The notes: a model not told the origin generated them from the sequence alone. DNA of 64,000 nt from Ruminococcus hominis (GCF_014287355.1 NZ_JACOPE010000001.1:3348001-3412000), one strand, 5' to 3'. Shown: positions 16,242 through 27,425, numbered from the stretch's first letter. Translations and numbers: made by a program.

Positions 16242-16616
16242 ATGGTACAATCAATCTTTGAGGAAATGGGCGGCAGATACGAACGGCAAGGCGAATACAT
16301 TTTACCCTGCCTTACCATACCACCCGAAAAGGAACAGTCGATAGACTTATTCGGACGGCGGCACTTGGACTATCTGCGGGAGTACCGCAAAATTACATAC
16401 ACCAATCTTCTCACAAGCGGCAGGCTCAATGCTTACCTTGCCGACATTGACAGACAGGCACAGGAACACTTTGAACGGCTCATAGAGGGCATGAAGCAAG
16501 CACAGGGCATAACGGAATGCCTAAAGGAAGAAAACGCCTTAGAATGGACTGGAAGAACGAATAACATAAGGGCTTGTGCGAGGGAGATTGTGGAAAAGGA
16601 AATTATTTTTGCATAA
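16242..16616 (+). CDS. tnpV: transposon-encoded protein TnpV
   Basis: A 124-residue protein beginning MVQSIFEEMGGRYERQGEYI, with RRHLDYLREYRKITYTNLLTSG, LADIDRQAQEHFERL and the end NNIRACAREIVEKEIIFA, all characteristic of TnpV, a small protein carried by Tn4451-type and related mobile elements. Its function is unknown. GGAGG lies eight bases before ATG 16242; an upstream in-frame TTG at 16227 sits on the ribosome binding site itself. It is the first gene of E1. Confidence 0.9.
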   Translation: MVQSIFEEMGGRYERQGEYILPCLTIPPEKEQSIDLFGRRHLDYLREYRKITYTNLLTSGRLNAYLADIDRQAQEHFERLIEGMKQAQGITECLKEENALEWTGRTNNIRACAREIVEKEIIFA

Positions 16617-16627
16617 ACAGATGATTA

Positions 16628-16653
16628 GTGGCAGGGGGAAATCCTGCCGCTTT
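16628..16653 (+). terminator. terminator after tnpV
   Basis: GGCAGG-GGGAAAT-CCTGCC followed by GCTTTTTCT, 12 bases past the tnpV stop. It separates tnpV from the tet(O) promoter. Confidence 0.8.
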
Positions 16654-16673
16654 TTCTGCTTTAGTTTGTCAGC

Positions 16674-16702
16674 TTGACAAATAAAGGGTTAAGGAATATA
16701 AT
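16674..16702 (+). promoter_or_regulatory. tet(O) promoter
   Basis: A consensus -35 TTGACA (16674-16679) and -10 TATAAT (16697-16702) are separated by exactly 17 bases. It drives the leader and tet(O). Confidence 0.9.
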
Positions 16703-16734
16703 TAGATTCAGTATTATACAAGGAGTTAATAAAT

Positions 16735-16758
16735 ATGCGGCAAGGTATTCTTAAATAA
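16735..16758 (+). CDS. tet(O) leader peptide (7 codons)
   Basis: ATGCGGCAAGGTATTCTTAAATAA encodes MRQGILK and follows AAGGAG at suitable spacing. The region encoding it, GTATTCTTAAATAAACTG, pairs with CAGTTTAAGAATAC about 75 bases downstream. It is thus part of the alternative RNA structures that, in tet(M)-type systems, attenuate transcription until tetracycline slows ribosomes. The same mode of control is inferred here. Confidence 0.75.
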   Translation: MRQGILK

Positions 16759-16910
16759 ACTGTCAATTTGATAGTGGGAACAAAAAGTAGCAGTCCCGTT
16801 TCACTTTTAATATGGGGCTTAGTTTTTTGTACCCAGTTTAAGAATACTTTTATCATGTAATTTTATATGCCCGAAAACATATAAGTGTTTTGGGGCTATT
16901 GGAGTTATTT

Positions 16911-16952
16911 ACCCAGTGATAGGAGTATTTATCACTGGGTATTTTTATGCCC
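16911..16952 (+). terminator. attenuator hairpin upstream of tet(O)
   Basis: ACCCAGTGATA-GGAGTAT-TTATCACTGGGT followed by ATTTTTATGCCCTTTTTT, ending about 30 bases before the tet(O) start. A strong terminator inside the leader of a resistance gene fits attenuation control together with the MRQGILK peptide. Confidence 0.8.
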
Positions 16953-16982
16953 TTTTTTGGGTGTTGATAGGAGGAAAATCAC

Positions 16983-18902
16983 ATGAAAATAATTAACTTA
17001 GGCATTCTGGCTCACGTTGACGCAGGAAAGACAACATTAACGGAGAGTTTATTGTATACCAGTGGTGCAATTGCAGAACCAGGGAGCGTAGATAAAGGCA
17101 CAACAAGGACAGATACAATGAATTTGGAGCGTCAAAGGGGAATCACTATCCAGACAGCAGTGACATCTTTTCAGTGGGAGGATGTAAAAGTCAACATTAT
17201 AGATACGCCAGGCCATATGGATTTTTTGGCGGAAGTATACCGTTCTTTATCCGTATTAGACGGAGCAGTATTATTAGTTTCTGCAAAGGATGGCATACAG
17301 GCACAGACCCGTATACTGTTTCATGCACTACAGACAATGAAGATTCCGACAATTTTTTTCATCAATAAAATTGACCAAGAGGGGATTGATTTGCCAATGG
17401 TATATCAAGAAATGAAAGCAAAGCTTTCTTCGGAAATTATAGTGAAGCAAAAGGTTGGGCAGCATCCTCATATAAATGTAACGGACAATGACGATATGGA
17501 ACAGTGGGATGCGGTAATTATGGGAAACGATGAACTATTAGAGAAATATATGTCAGGGAAACCGTTTAAAATGTCAGAACTGGAACAGGAAGAAAACAGG
17601 AGATTCCAAAACGGAACGTTATTTCCCGTTTATCACGGAAGCGCTAAAAACAATCTGGGGATTCGGCAGCTTATAGAAGTAATTGCCAGTAAATTTTATT
17701 CATCAACGCCTGAAGGTCAATCTGAACTATGCGGGCAGGTTTTTAAGATTGAATATTCAGAGAAAAGGCGGCGTTTTGTTTATGTGCGTATATATAGCGG
17801 AACATTGCATTTGAGGGATGTTATTAGAATATCTGAAAAAGAGAAAATAAAAATCACAGAGATGTGTGTTCCGACAAACGGTGAATTATATTCATCCGAT
17901 ACAGCCTGCTCTGGTGATATTGTAATTTTACCAAATGATGTTTTGCAGCTAAACAGTATTTTGGGGAACGAAATACTGTTGCCGCAGAGAAAATTTATTG
18001 AAAATCCTCTCCCTATGCTCCAAACAACGATTGCAGTAAAGAAATCTGAACAGCGGGAAATATTGCTTGGGGCACTTACAGAAATTTCAGATGGCGACCC
18101 TCTTTTAAAATATTATGTGGATACTACAACGCATGAGATTATACTTTCTTTTTTGGGGAATGTGCAGATGGAAGTCATTTGTGCCATCCTTGAGGAAAAA
18201 TATCATGTGGAGGCAGAAATAAAAGAGCCTACTGTTATATATATGGAAAGACCGCTTAGAAAAGCAGAATATACCATCCACATAGAAGTCCCGCCAAATC
18301 CTTTCTGGGCTTCTGTCGGGTTGTCCATAGAGCCGCTCCCTATTGGAAGTGGAGTGCAGTATGAAAGCAGAGTTTCACTTGGATATTTAAACCAATCGTT
18401 CCAAAATGCGGTTATGGAGGGGGTTCTTTATGGCTGCGAGCAGGGGCTGTATGGATGGAAAGTGACAGACTGTAAAATCTGTTTTGAATATGGATTGTAT
18501 TATAGTCCTGTAAGTACCCCCGCAGACTTTCGGCTGCTTTCCCCTATCGTATTGGAGCAGGCTTTAAAAAAAGCAGGGACAGAACTATTAGAGCCATATC
18601 TCCACTTTGAAATTTATGCACCGCAGGAATATCTCTCACGGGCGTATCATGATGCTCCAAGGTATTGTGCAGATATTGTAAGTACTCAGATAAAGAATGA
18701 CGAGGTCATTCTGAAAGGAGAAATCCCTGCTAGATGTATTCAAGAATACAGGAACGATTTAACTTATTTCACAAATGGGCAGGGAGTCTGCTTGACAGAG
18801 TTAAAAGGATACCAGCCAGCTACTGGTAAACTTATTTGCCAACCCCGCCGCCCGAATAGCCGTATAGATAAGGTTCGGCATATGTTCCACAAGTTAGCCT
18901 AA
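16983..18902 (+). CDS. tet(O): tetracycline resistance ribosomal protection protein Tet(O)
   Basis: A 639-residue EF-G-like GTPase that releases tetracycline from the ribosome. The start [19 protein letters not shown] carries G1 (AHVDAGKT); G3 is DTPGHMDF (~74-81), and NKID (~128-131) is G4. Family tails [14 protein letters not shown] and [19 protein letters not shown] are present. From memory of the reference, the sequence follows Tet(O) rather than Tet(W) or Tet(M) nearly throughout ([27 protein letters not shown]). TAGGAGG precedes the ATG. No truncation. Leader peptide and attenuator lie upstream, and a KTR gene follows. Confidence 0.97.
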   Translation: MKIINLGILAHVDAGKTTLTESLLYTSGAIAEPGSVDKGTTRTDTMNLERQRGITIQTAVTSFQWEDVKVNIIDTPGHMDFLAEVYRSLSVLDGAVLLVSAKDGIQAQTRILFHALQTMKIPTIFFINKIDQEGIDLPMVYQEMKAKLSSEIIVKQKVGQHPHINVTDNDDMEQWDAVIMGNDELLEKYMSGKPFKMSELEQEENRRFQNGTLFPVYHGSAKNNLGIRQLIEVIASKFYSSTPEGQSELCGQVFKIEYSEKRRRFVYVRIYSGTLHLRDVIRISEKEKIKITEMCVPTNGELYSSDTACSGDIVILPNDVLQLNSILGNEILLPQRKFIENPLPMLQTTIAVKKSEQREILLGALTEISDGDPLLKYYVDTTTHEIILSFLGNVQMEVICAILEEKYHVEAEIKEPTVIYMERPLRKAEYTIHIEVPPNPFWASVGLSIEPLPIGSGVQYESRVSLGYLNQSFQNAVMEGVLYGCEQGLYGWKVTDCKICFEYGLYYSPVSTPADFRLLSPIVLEQALKKAGTELLEPYLHFEIYAPQEYLSRAYHDAPRYCADIVSTQIKNDEVILKGEIPARCIQEYRNDLTYFTNGQGVCLTELKGYQPATGKLICQPRRPNSRIDKVRHMFHKLA

Positions 18903-18953
18903 CAGCTTGCATAAGTCGTATAAAATGAGATTTGAAAGGATTAGAAGCTAATT

Positions 18954-19127
18954 ATGATGAAATGCGAATGGATATTATGTCCTGTTTGTGGGAGCAAAAC
19001 CCGTAATAAAATTAGGAAGGACACTGTTTTGAAGAATTATCCCCTTTATTGTCCAAAATGCAGACAAGAAAGATTGATTAAAGTTGACAACTTGAAGATA
19101 ACTGTCATCAAAGAGCCAGACGCTTAA
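18954..19127 (+). CDS. cysteine-rich KTR-domain protein (tet(O)-linked)
   Basis: A 57-residue protein with two CxxC pairs (C-P-V-C near residue 9, C-P-K-C near residue 33) around the KTR motif (GSKTRNKIRKDTVLKNYPLF). It is a zinc-ribbon-like fold that commonly follows tet(O), tet(W) and tet(M) genes. The function is not known. It starts 51 bases after tet(O) with an AAAGGATTAG ribosome binding site and ends just before a strong terminator. A related gene precedes the RlmN/Cfr-like gene at 27442. Confidence 0.85.
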   Translation: MMKCEWILCPVCGSKTRNKIRKDTVLKNYPLYCPKCRQERLIKVDNLKITVIKEPDA

Positions 19128-19131
19128 GACG

Positions 19132-19180
19132 CAGAGCCGATGAAATTGTGGAACAATTCACGAATCATCGGCTCTTTTTG
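19132..19180 (+). terminator. terminator of the tet(O)-KTR unit
   Basis: AGAGCCGATGA and TCATCGGCTCT pair over eleven bases and are followed by TTTTTGTTT, only a few bases after the KTR stop. Confidence 0.9.
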
Positions 19181-19619
19181 TTTCGTATTTGAAAGAACAA
19201 ACTCACCAAATAAAAAAAACGATATTCGGGTGGGTTATTTTGTTATACCCTAAATTACCCTCTGAATTTGTTTTTAAATTTGGAGGGTTTTTATGTTCCT
19301 TTTTTCGGGCGGTTGCCCATCTGCTTATATAAAGCAAAGTTAATTTATACATAGCACATCAGGGAATGGCGGGAAGCCAGTTAAAAAAATCCCTGCCAGT
19401 GCAACGGTACTTCCCACCATGAAGGTAGAAGTACAATCTCCATACAACAGAATTAGTATTTCCCATAACCGTAAAGGTCACAAAGCCTTTGCGGTTTTTC
19501 TTTTGTCGTTTTTGGTTGGAAAGTGCCGCAGGACTATTATTGGTGTTAAGTGTCGTTCGCCGCCTTTCAATCTGGATTTTTATGTTTTCAAAGATTCAGA
19601 TTGATTGGAGGAAAAAAGA
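19181..19619. other. gene-free spacer between tet(O) unit and sigma-like gene
   Basis: No convincing gene. GATATTCGGGTGGGTTATTTTG and AAATTTGGAGGGTTTTTATG contain possible ribosome-binding words without a following conserved frame. The block AGGGAATGGCGGGAAGCCAG...CCCTGCC near 19362-19400 forms a stem. AAAGGTCACAAAGCCTTT (19471-19488) forms a hairpin followed by GCGGTTTTTCTTTTG, terminator-like. Confidence 0.4.
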
Positions 19620-20045
19620 ATGGCATATAACAACGGACGTGAGGACAGGAAGTGGCGTATCTGGAAAGAAGCCGAGGAAAAAGTGTTGCGGGAACATGGA
19701 GTTGATGAAGCTACCATCGAACAAATCCGTATTGACGACAGGGCAGACTTTAATTCCAACAGGCGGTTTTACCATTGGACAAGCGATTTCGGGGAATACC
19801 TTGAGGGAATGGCAGACAGGGAACAGTCAGCCGAAGTAAAGACCGTTGAAGATTTACTGGATGAAATCGAAGATGAAAATCTGTATCAGGCATTACTTAC
19901 GGTGGACAGGCGTACACTGCAAATCGTTCTGCTGAAAATGAAAGGGTATTCCACAAAAGAGATTGCCCCGCTTGTGCATTTAACGACGGGTGCTATCTAT
20001 GCACGGTTAGACCATCTTAGAAAAAAGTTGCGGAAGATTTTATAG
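19620..20045 (+). CDS. sigma-70-region-4-like regulator
   Basis: A 141-residue protein. The C-terminal ~50 residues (VDRRTLQIVLLKMKGYSTKE, then LTTGAIYARLDHLRKKLRKI) form a sigma-70 region 4 helix-turn-helix. The N-terminal part is charged and helical (MAYNNGREDRKWRIWKEAEE) and is seen in proteins of mobile elements from Clostridia. GGAGG precedes ATG 19620. It probably regulates E1 mobilization genes downstream. A terminator follows at 20078. Confidence 0.75.
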   Translation: MAYNNGREDRKWRIWKEAEEKVLREHGVDEATIEQIRIDDRADFNSNRRFYHWTSDFGEYLEGMADREQSAEVKTVEDLLDEIEDENLYQALLTVDRRTLQIVLLKMKGYSTKEIAPLVHLTTGAIYARLDHLRKKLRKIL

Positions 20046-20075
20046 TCATCTAATACAGCATGCTTTCTTATGGGC

Positions 20076-20112
20076 TATTGGGTGGGGGATAAAATTCTCC
20101 CACCCAATTTTA
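20076..20112 (+). terminator. terminator after sigma-like gene
   Basis: TTGGGTGGG-GGATAAAATTCT-CCCACCCAA followed by TTTTAG. The stem is nine perfect base pairs. Confidence 0.8.
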
Positions 20113-20479
20113 GAATAAGTGAATAAAATCCCTGTCCATAGAGAATACTAAAAAGTTTGTGCAAAATCTTGACAGCCATATTGCCGCTATGGTATTCTGA
20201 AATACCAATGGGGAAATTGGAAGATTGAAAATTAAATAAGCACATAGATATAAGATTGAAATGTCAGCCAATCGGCAAGGCTGACATGGGTTTTGAATTT
20301 CAAAGCCGCTACATAGCATTGCGAATCAGAGCGGGAGGGAATCCTCTTGTCGTTCGTGATGCAGTGTGGCGGCTTTTTCATTTATCCAAAAGTCAAAGGC
20401 AATAAAATCCAGAACGGAGGTGGAAAGGACATAGGATTTCCTTTTCGGAGGGTAAAGGCAGGCATTAAGAAAGCCGTTA

Positions 20480-20605
20480 CACAGAAAAATGCTCTGCGGA
20501 GTTGTCCACAGAGATAGCGAGCATCGGATTGTGTCAGCCACAATCCAATCCACACCCTAAAGGCGTGTGGACTAACTTAGGGGACAACCCCTAGCTACCC
20601 CGATA
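20480..20605 (+). other. oriT: putative E1 oriT
   Basis: Upstream of the second MobC are GGATTGTG...CACAATCC (inverted repeat), CACACC-CTAAAG-GCGTGTG, and the perfect hairpin TAGGGG-ACAA-CCCCTA at 20578-20593 followed by GCTACC. Position and structure suit oriT of the adjacent relaxase. The rest of 20113-20480 carries short hairpins (for example GTCAGCC...GGCTGAC near 20260) but no gene. Confidence 0.55.
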
Positions 20606-20637
20606 AAAGGAAAAATAAAACTGGAGGATTAAGAAAA

Positions 20638-20982
20638 ATGAGTAGAGAAAAATCAGAAAAAGTATGCATTACTTTTAGATTGAGCGAAGAAGAACATGAA
20701 AAATTAAAGCAGTATTCATCCGCCTGCGGTCTGTCCACCGCAGAATTTATGCGTCAGTTATGCAGGGGAAACGCACCGCAGCCACAGCCAGAGAAAGAAT
20801 TTTGGGAACTATTAGGCACGCTTTACGAAGTACACGTAGCCTTTAAAAAGTGTATCCCCTACGCCCCTTCCGCTGATGAAATATGCAGGGAGATTGAGGA
20901 TTTTATCTTGGAACTGCAACGGAATTATACCCTCCCACAGCAGTTTGACATGGAAAAATTGACGGAACAGGGGGCAGTCTGA
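20638..20982 (+). CDS. MobC-like mobilization protein (E1)
   Basis: A 114-residue protein whose first ~50 residues (KVCITFRLSEEEHEKLKQYS, ACGLSTAEFMRQLCRG) form a ribbon-helix-helix DNA-binding unit as in MobC and other relaxosome accessory proteins. The C-terminal half is helical and acidic. GGAGG lies upstream of ATG 20638. It is one base from the relaxase start. It lacks the clear GxxxNQIA motif of the ICE copy, so the family call is less firm. Confidence 0.7.
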   Translation: MSREKSEKVCITFRLSEEEHEKLKQYSSACGLSTAEFMRQLCRGNAPQPQPEKEFWELLGTLYEVHVAFKKCIPYAPSADEICREIEDFILELQRNYTLPQQFDMEKLTEQGAV

Positions 20983-20983
20983 T

Positions 20984-22339
20984 ATGGCGGCAACGAGCCT
21001 CTGGCACATCGAAGGACGGTTGAAAGACTTAATTTCTTATGTGGAAAACCCAGAAAAGACCGTGCCGAATAAGGAGATGCAGGACTTCTTTGACGTGTTC
21101 TCCTATGTGAAGAATCCACAGAAAACGGACAATGGAGAGTTTGTTTCCGCCATCAACTGTTTAAAAGAAACAGCGTTACAGCAGATGATTCTAACGAAAA
21201 AGCAGTACCAGAAGACAGGCGGGTATATCGCTTGGCACGGCTACCAGAGCTTCAAGCCAGACGAAGTAACGCCCGAACAATGCCACGAAATCGGCTTAAA
21301 ACTTGCGAGGGAAATGTGGGGCGACAAGTACCAGATAATCGTTGTCACCCACCTTGACAGGGGGCATCTCCACAATCACTTCTGCTTCAACTCTGTTTCC
21401 TATCTGGATGGGAGCAAATATAATTACTCAAAATCGGAGCAGAAACGGCTAAGGGAAACGTCAGACCGCTTGTGCAGAGAGTACGGATTATCGGTGATTG
21501 AGAACCCGAAGAAAGCACCGTCAAGACCGCTGTATCTGGATGAAAAGAGCGGCAAGCCGACACGCTACAACGTCTATCTGGAAGATTTAGCGGAGGCAAT
21601 CAGCGGCAGTCGGGATATTCCGCACATGATGAAGTATCTAATCGACAAAGGCTACGAGGTTGATTTTTCGGGCGGGCATTGGAAAATGAAGCTGCCGCAG
21701 TATAAGCATTTCACAAGATTAGATACGCTTGATGAACGCTTAACGCCCGATTTTATCCGTTCACATTTAGGCACAAGGGCAAGATATGGGAACTACAAAG
21801 CAAAGATTTCCTACTCTCCCCATATGCCCGAAGAATATAAAAAGGCTTGGAAACCGCACCAGAAAACAAGGGGAATCTTAGCGTTGTATTACTATTGGTG
21901 CTATCAGTTGGGGATATTTCCCAAAGGCACGGACTACAAGCCGACAAGCCCGCTTATGAAAGAGGAGCTTCGGAAACTGGATGAGATTACCACACAGGTA
22001 CGCTATATGTCGGAGCATAACATCTCCACCCTCTCCGATTTGCACGCCGACAGGGAGAAGAACCAGACGGAAATGGACAGGCTTACCAACTATCGGCGGC
22101 ATTTGCAGAATAAGATACGGCGTGCTTCACCCGCCGAGAAAGAAACGCTCCGAGAAGAAAAAAACGGGGTGACGGAACGGATAACGGAGCTGCGAAAGCG
22201 GCTGAAATATGCGGACGGGATTGAAAAACGCTCTGCCCACATTGATGACTGCTTGAACCAAATCCACGATACGGTTGAAAATCAAAGGTCAAACCAGAAT
22301 GGCAGGACAGACCGCAAGAGGGAGGACGCATTGCGATGA
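20984..22339 (+). CDS. relaxase / mobilization nuclease (E1)
   Basis: A 451-residue relaxase. The HUH-type metal site is THLDRGHLHNHFCFNSVSY near residues 124-142. The preceding GYQSFKPDEVTPEQCHEIG and the ARYGNYKAKI segment are shared with relaxases of small mobilizable transposons of Clostridia. The candidate catalytic Tyr is near residue 19 (LISYVENPEKT). The C-terminal third is coiled coil. Different family from the ICE and E3 relaxases. The stop overlaps the next start (ATGA). Confidence 0.88.
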   Translation: MAATSLWHIEGRLKDLISYVENPEKTVPNKEMQDFFDVFSYVKNPQKTDNGEFVSAINCLKETALQQMILTKKQYQKTGGYIAWHGYQSFKPDEVTPEQCHEIGLKLAREMWGDKYQIIVVTHLDRGHLHNHFCFNSVSYLDGSKYNYSKSEQKRLRETSDRLCREYGLSVIENPKKAPSRPLYLDEKSGKPTRYNVYLEDLAEAISGSRDIPHMMKYLIDKGYEVDFSGGHWKMKLPQYKHFTRLDTLDERLTPDFIRSHLGTRARYGNYKAKISYSPHMPEEYKKAWKPHQKTRGILALYYYWCYQLGIFPKGTDYKPTSPLMKEELRKLDEITTQVRYMSEHNISTLSDLHADREKNQTEMDRLTNYRRHLQNKIRRASPAEKETLREEKNGVTERITELRKRLKYADGIEKRSAHIDDCLNQIHDTVENQRSNQNGRTDRKREDALR

Positions 22340-22626
22340 GCAGACTGACAGAACAGGAACTTACGGAAATTTTAGACGAAAATAAGGGTATCTCAATGGT
22401 AAACCCGAATAGGGTGTACCCGCCCCTGCCGCCTGCTGAAAACATTATGCCCCTTATGCGTATCCCTGAACAGGCAACGCTCTGCGAGAAAATCGGCGGC
22501 ACGGAATATACAGTGACCGCACATTTCCGAGAGGACGGGAGGGACTTGCTTGGGCTTCTCAGCAGGATATTCATGCGGGACACAACAGATTACAGTTTTG
22601 ATTCCGAGGGTTATGATGAGGATTAA
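22336..22626 (+). CDS. small mobile-element protein, TnpW-like
   Basis: A 96-residue protein translationally coupled to the relaxase (ATGA overlap). Residues ~50-80 (CEKIGGTEYTVTAHFREDGR, DLLGLLSRIF) resemble the core of TnpW-type proteins, which normally sit just before tnpX, as here. The N-terminal 45 residues are proline-rich and unmatched. Function unknown. Confidence 0.55.
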   Translation: MSRLTEQELTEILDENKGISMVNPNRVYPPLPPAENIMPLMRIPEQATLCEKIGGTEYTVTAHFREDGRDLLGLLSRIFMRDTTDYSFDSEGYDED

Positions 22627-22668
22627 GAAATATCGGAAAGATTATCGCTTTAAAGCGTTGAAGTTTGA

Positions 22669-24595
<1,927 letters not shown>

Positions 24596-24672
24596 TAGTC
24601 CTCCTTTCCGACAGCCGAATAAACAGGTATAATGTGTTGCTATCATTATACCATATCCCGCCGCCTAATGCA

Positions 24673-24846
24673 CTACTCGGACGCTAAAAATCCCGGATTT
24701 CCGGGCTTTTTCTGCAAATCCTTTACAATGAGTTTCTCAATCTTTTTATGGATTGTATCGGTTGCCTTTTCACTCGGCAACGCTTGAACAAGATAGGTGA
24801 TTTTCCCTATTTTGCGTTCGGTTGTAATTGTCTGTTTTTTATCCAT
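24673..24846 (-). CDS. TnpW-like protein (E2)
   Basis: A 57-residue protein: MDKKQTITTERKIGKITYLV, followed by a helix containing IHKKIEKLIVKDL. The pattern KIGxxxYxV plus a terminal helix is that of TnpW, which sits directly upstream of tnpX in these elements. GGAGG lies eight bases before ATG 24846. Function unknown. Confidence 0.75.
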   Translation of the reverse strand: MDKKQTITTERKIGKITYLVQALPSEKATDTIHKKIEKLIVKDLQKKPGNPGFLASE

Positions 24847-24849
24847 TAG

Positions 24850-25304
24850 AAAAACCTCCTTTTCCTGTATGGATAAACTATATTCGTCAAAAGGCAAAAA
24901 CGGGCGGTTGTTAGCTGCAACCTCACGGGAGTTTCACCCCGGCCCATGCTTATGGGTGCGCCGCGCAATACTTTGAGGGTGTTCAACGCGGGAGTATCAT
25001 TGTGCCGCCTTGTATGTCGTCGCCCACAAGCTGCTAAACCTGTTTTACGGCGCGGTAGTTCTCGCTCGGCTTTTCCCCTATGGGGAAAAGCTGTCATGGC
25101 GTACCCGCCGACTGGCTCGGTACAGACGGAATGTACCCGTTTGCCTGTTATGCTGCGCACCAAAGGCCGCTTTCTTTGTCAAAGAACAATAGGCTTTGTC
25201 GGCCTGCAAAAGCACATCAACAGCGGATATGCTTTTGCGGAACGACAAATAGCCCATAACGGGAAGCGTGGAAAGGGGACACGCTCCCCGCATGGGCTAA
25301 AAGA
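24850..25304. other. GC-rich gene-free stretch in E2
   Basis: About 450 bases without a convincing gene on either strand. It contains CTTTTCCCCTATGGGGAAAAG (25072-25092), a nearly perfect hairpin, and smaller stems. Short frames here have no recognisable product. It may hold the E2 origin or a regulatory RNA, but nothing specific supports that. Confidence 0.3.
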
Positions 25305-25547
25305 TTATCCTACATGAAAAGCAAGGGTGCGGGTAATAAGGCGCACTTGCAGCCTGTTACGCATTTCCTCGTCCACATAGGAATAGGTATTGCCCGCGTC
25401 GTCTTTCAGCGTGCGGGTACAAAGTTTCGCTATGTAACCCTCGTAGTGCTTCAAGATCGCGCACATGGCGGTTGTGTCGCCGTTTGCCGCTGCGGAAATG
25501 ACAGGGAACGGCAACAGATTTTCAGACTTCCTAACGGTATTCATCAT
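25305..25547 (-). CDS. Tn916 Orf8-like helix-turn-helix protein
   Basis: An 80-residue protein: LLPFPVISAAANGDTTAMCA, ILKHYEGYIAKLCTRTL and DEEMRNRLQVRLITRTLAFHV. This is the pattern of Tn916 Orf8 and related conjugative-transposon regulators (helix-turn-helix, sigma-factor accessory). The ATG at 25547 follows GAGGGA and overlaps the end of the sigma-like gene, so the two are coupled as in Tn916. Confidence 0.8.
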   Translation of the reverse strand: MMNTVRKSENLLPFPVISAAANGDTTAMCAILKHYEGYIAKLCTRTLKDDAGNTYSYVDEEMRNRLQVRLITRTLAFHVG

Positions 25548-25968
25548 CTGCTTTTCCCTCCAAATACTGTTTGATTTTCGCAAGCGCGGATTTCCTGTGC
25601 CGGAAAACCGTCGTGCGTACAACATTCAGCAGTTCGCCAATTTCCGCGTCGCTCATATCCAAGAAGTAGGACAAAAGGATAATGTCGCGTTTCCTTTCGG
25701 GCAAAGCGTTAAGGGCTTCGGCAAGCAGTTCATTTTTGACGAGTACATCAAAGCCGGACACTTGAAAACGGAAATAATCGCTTTCGTATTCGTCCGTTGT
25801 GAAAAGCTGCGCGAGTTCGCTTTCGCTCAAATCCGAAAAAGTAACTTCGCGTGCTGCGCGTTTCGCAAGAGTGCGGCGGTGGCTTTTCGCTTCGCCGACC
25901 AAAGTTTTCTTTGCTAATGCGTCGTACTGATGTTGTATTCTTTCCTTGTCGGAAGAAGATAGCTCCAT
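25531..25968 (-). CDS. sigma-70 family protein, Tn916 Orf7-like
   Basis: A 145-residue protein. A region-2-like N-terminal helix bundle precedes a region 4 HTH (ALPERKRDIILLSYFLDMSD, then AEIGELLNVVRTTVFRHRKS). It resembles Orf7 of Tn916, a small sigma factor needed for expression of xis/int. ATG 25968 follows GGAGG; a GTG nine bases upstream overlaps the ribosome binding site. It is expected to switch on the tnpW-tnpX genes downstream. Confidence 0.85.
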   Translation of the reverse strand: MELSSSDKERIQHQYDALAKKTLVGEAKSHRRTLAKRAAREVTFSDLSESELAQLFTTDEYESDYFRFQVSGFDVLVKNELLAEALNALPERKRDIILLSYFLDMSDAEIGELLNVVRTTVFRHRKSALAKIKQYLEGKADDEYR

Positions 25969-26091
25969 AGAGTTCACCTCCTTCCCGCGTGGAGTAGAGG
26001 ACGGGAGTTAAGGGCTTGTCCTCTCTGCCCCTTTCGCTCCGTACCCGTTCGGGAGATGGCTCTTGAGTGCGCTTTTCAGAAAAAAGTTGAA

Positions 26092-26131
26092 AAAAGCAAA
26101 ATGCGCCCGTCCGCAAGACGCGGACGGGCGC
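26092..26131 (-). terminator. strong hairpin, terminator for the minus strand
   Basis: GCGCCCGTCCGC-AAGA-GCGGACGGGCGC-type stem at 26103-26131. Read on the minus strand it is followed by ATTTTGCTTTTTT. It lies between the methylase unit and the sigma gene, so it may govern read-through into orf7/orf8, as the tet(M)-orf7 region of Tn916 does. Confidence 0.75.
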
Positions 26132-26364
26132 AAAGGAAATGTAAGCAGTAGCTAAATGTATTGACAGTTCACATTCATAGCCGGAATATCCCGCTTGCGG
26201 AGCATAGCTTTTTTTGACCGCAAAGCATTAGGCGGGTTACAGTAAATAAAAATGGACACGGCGATACCTCTCCGATACCGCCGTATCCTTAAAAAAGGGC
26301 GACTTTAATACACTACCCGCAATCCATTCTATAATAGGGAACAGCGGCTTTTGCGCAATATTAA

Positions 26365-26414
26365 ATAAAAAAGCCGATAACACATAGGTTTTTTGACCTA
26401 ATGCGTTATCGGCT
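26365..26414 (-). terminator. terminator of the RlmN/Cfr-like unit
   Basis: On the minus strand GCCGATAAC and GTTATCGGC enclose a nested AGGT...ACCT stem and are followed by TTTTTT. It begins about 30 bases after the methylase stop. Confidence 0.85.
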
Positions 26415-26441
26415 CTGCGTCTATGCGTCTGGCACTTTTAA

Positions 26442-27425
26442 TCATTTTTTTTTGAATTTATTATATGTGTTAGCTAACTGTCCACAAGCCGCGTTAATCT
26501 CTCTGCCATGAGAAACTCTCATAGTAACTTCAAGTCCTGCTTGCTCTAATTGATGTTTGAATGCAACTATTTCCCGTTTCTGTGGTGCTTTAATTCTTGA
26601 ATTGCTTGTTGGGTTGTATTGTAACACGTTAATCATAACTTTTTTGCCCCGAAACCATTTTGCAAGTTGTCTTACATCTGAGGGCCGGTCATTTATACCC
26701 GGTAAAAGCAAATACGCAAAGACAATTTTGCGATTATGCCTTTCAGAATAGGATAAGGCTTGCTTAACAACATCTTCAATAGCATATATGCGCATGTGAG
26801 GAATAATACGATTTCTTGCAGATTGTGTTGCTGCGTGTAAAGATATTGTCAACTGAATTTTAAGATGTTCCTCGCGCAATTTTTTTAATTGATCGACCGG
26901 ACCAACTGTTGATATGGTAATGCCGTCGGTTGGAAAGTTGAGCCCATATCTATCTCGGAGAATATGGATTGCTTTTATCAAGTTGTCATAATTGAATAAA
27001 GGCTCTCCCATACCCATAAAAACGATACGGTTTACTTTTCGACGCAACAATATAATCTGTTGTACGATTTCTGACGATGTTAGATTACGAACAAAGCCAT
27101 TTCGCCCGGACTCACAAAAAATACAACCAACAGGACAACCGACTTGTGTGCTCACGCAAACAGTTCCACCATCTCGCCGCTTGATAAAAACCGTTTCAAT
27201 GTATTTGTTGTCTTTCAGTTCGTAAACATACTTTTCAGTATCACTGCTTTTGCAAATATTTTTTACCAACATTGATAGATTTTTTTTGCGTGGTAATTGC
27301 TTATATAATTCTTCATATAAGGCTTTTGCTTCATTCTCGCCAATAACTTCCGACATTTCTTTGTAAGTAAATCCGTATGGATCATTCCGTACTTCCGCAG
27401 GCGTATATTTAGGTAAACGTTTCAT
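26442..27425 (-). CDS. RlmN/Cfr-family radical SAM 23S rRNA adenine methyltransferase
   Basis: A 327-residue radical SAM enzyme. The CX3CX2C cluster is C97-P-V-G-C101-I-F-C104; FMGMGEPLFNYDN (~135-147) is the SAM-binding GE motif; ISLHAAT, GINDRPSDV and the end REINAACGQLA match RlmN/Cfr, with the likely methyl-carrier Cys at about 314. It is shorter than typical RlmN and has a divergent N-terminal domain. Location on a mobile element behind an inducible-type leader suggests resistance to drugs at the peptidyl transferase centre, by C8 (Cfr) or C2 (RlmN) methylation of A2503. The reaction cannot be decided from sequence. Confidence 0.82.
   Translation of the reverse strand: MKRLPKYTPAEVRNDPYGFTYKEMSEVIGENEAKALYEELYKQLPRKKNLSMLVKNICKSSDTEKYVYELKDNKYIETVFIKRRDGGTVCVSTQVGCPVGCIFCESGRNGFVRNLTSSEIVQQIILLRRKVNRIVFMGMGEPLFNYDNLIKAIHILRDRYGLNFPTDGITISTVGPVDQLKKLREEHLKIQLTISLHAATQSARNRIIPHMRIYAIEDVVKQALSYSERHNRKIVFAYLLLPGINDRPSDVRQLAKWFRGKKVMINVLQYNPTSNSRIKAPQKREIVAFKHQLEQAGLEVTMRVSHGREINAACGQLANTYNKFKKK

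Noticed and set aside
16983..18902. Mosaic tet(O/W) hybrid
   Set aside because: Residues diagnostic of Tet(O) run through N-terminal, middle and C-terminal parts; no Tet(W)-like block was seen by eye.
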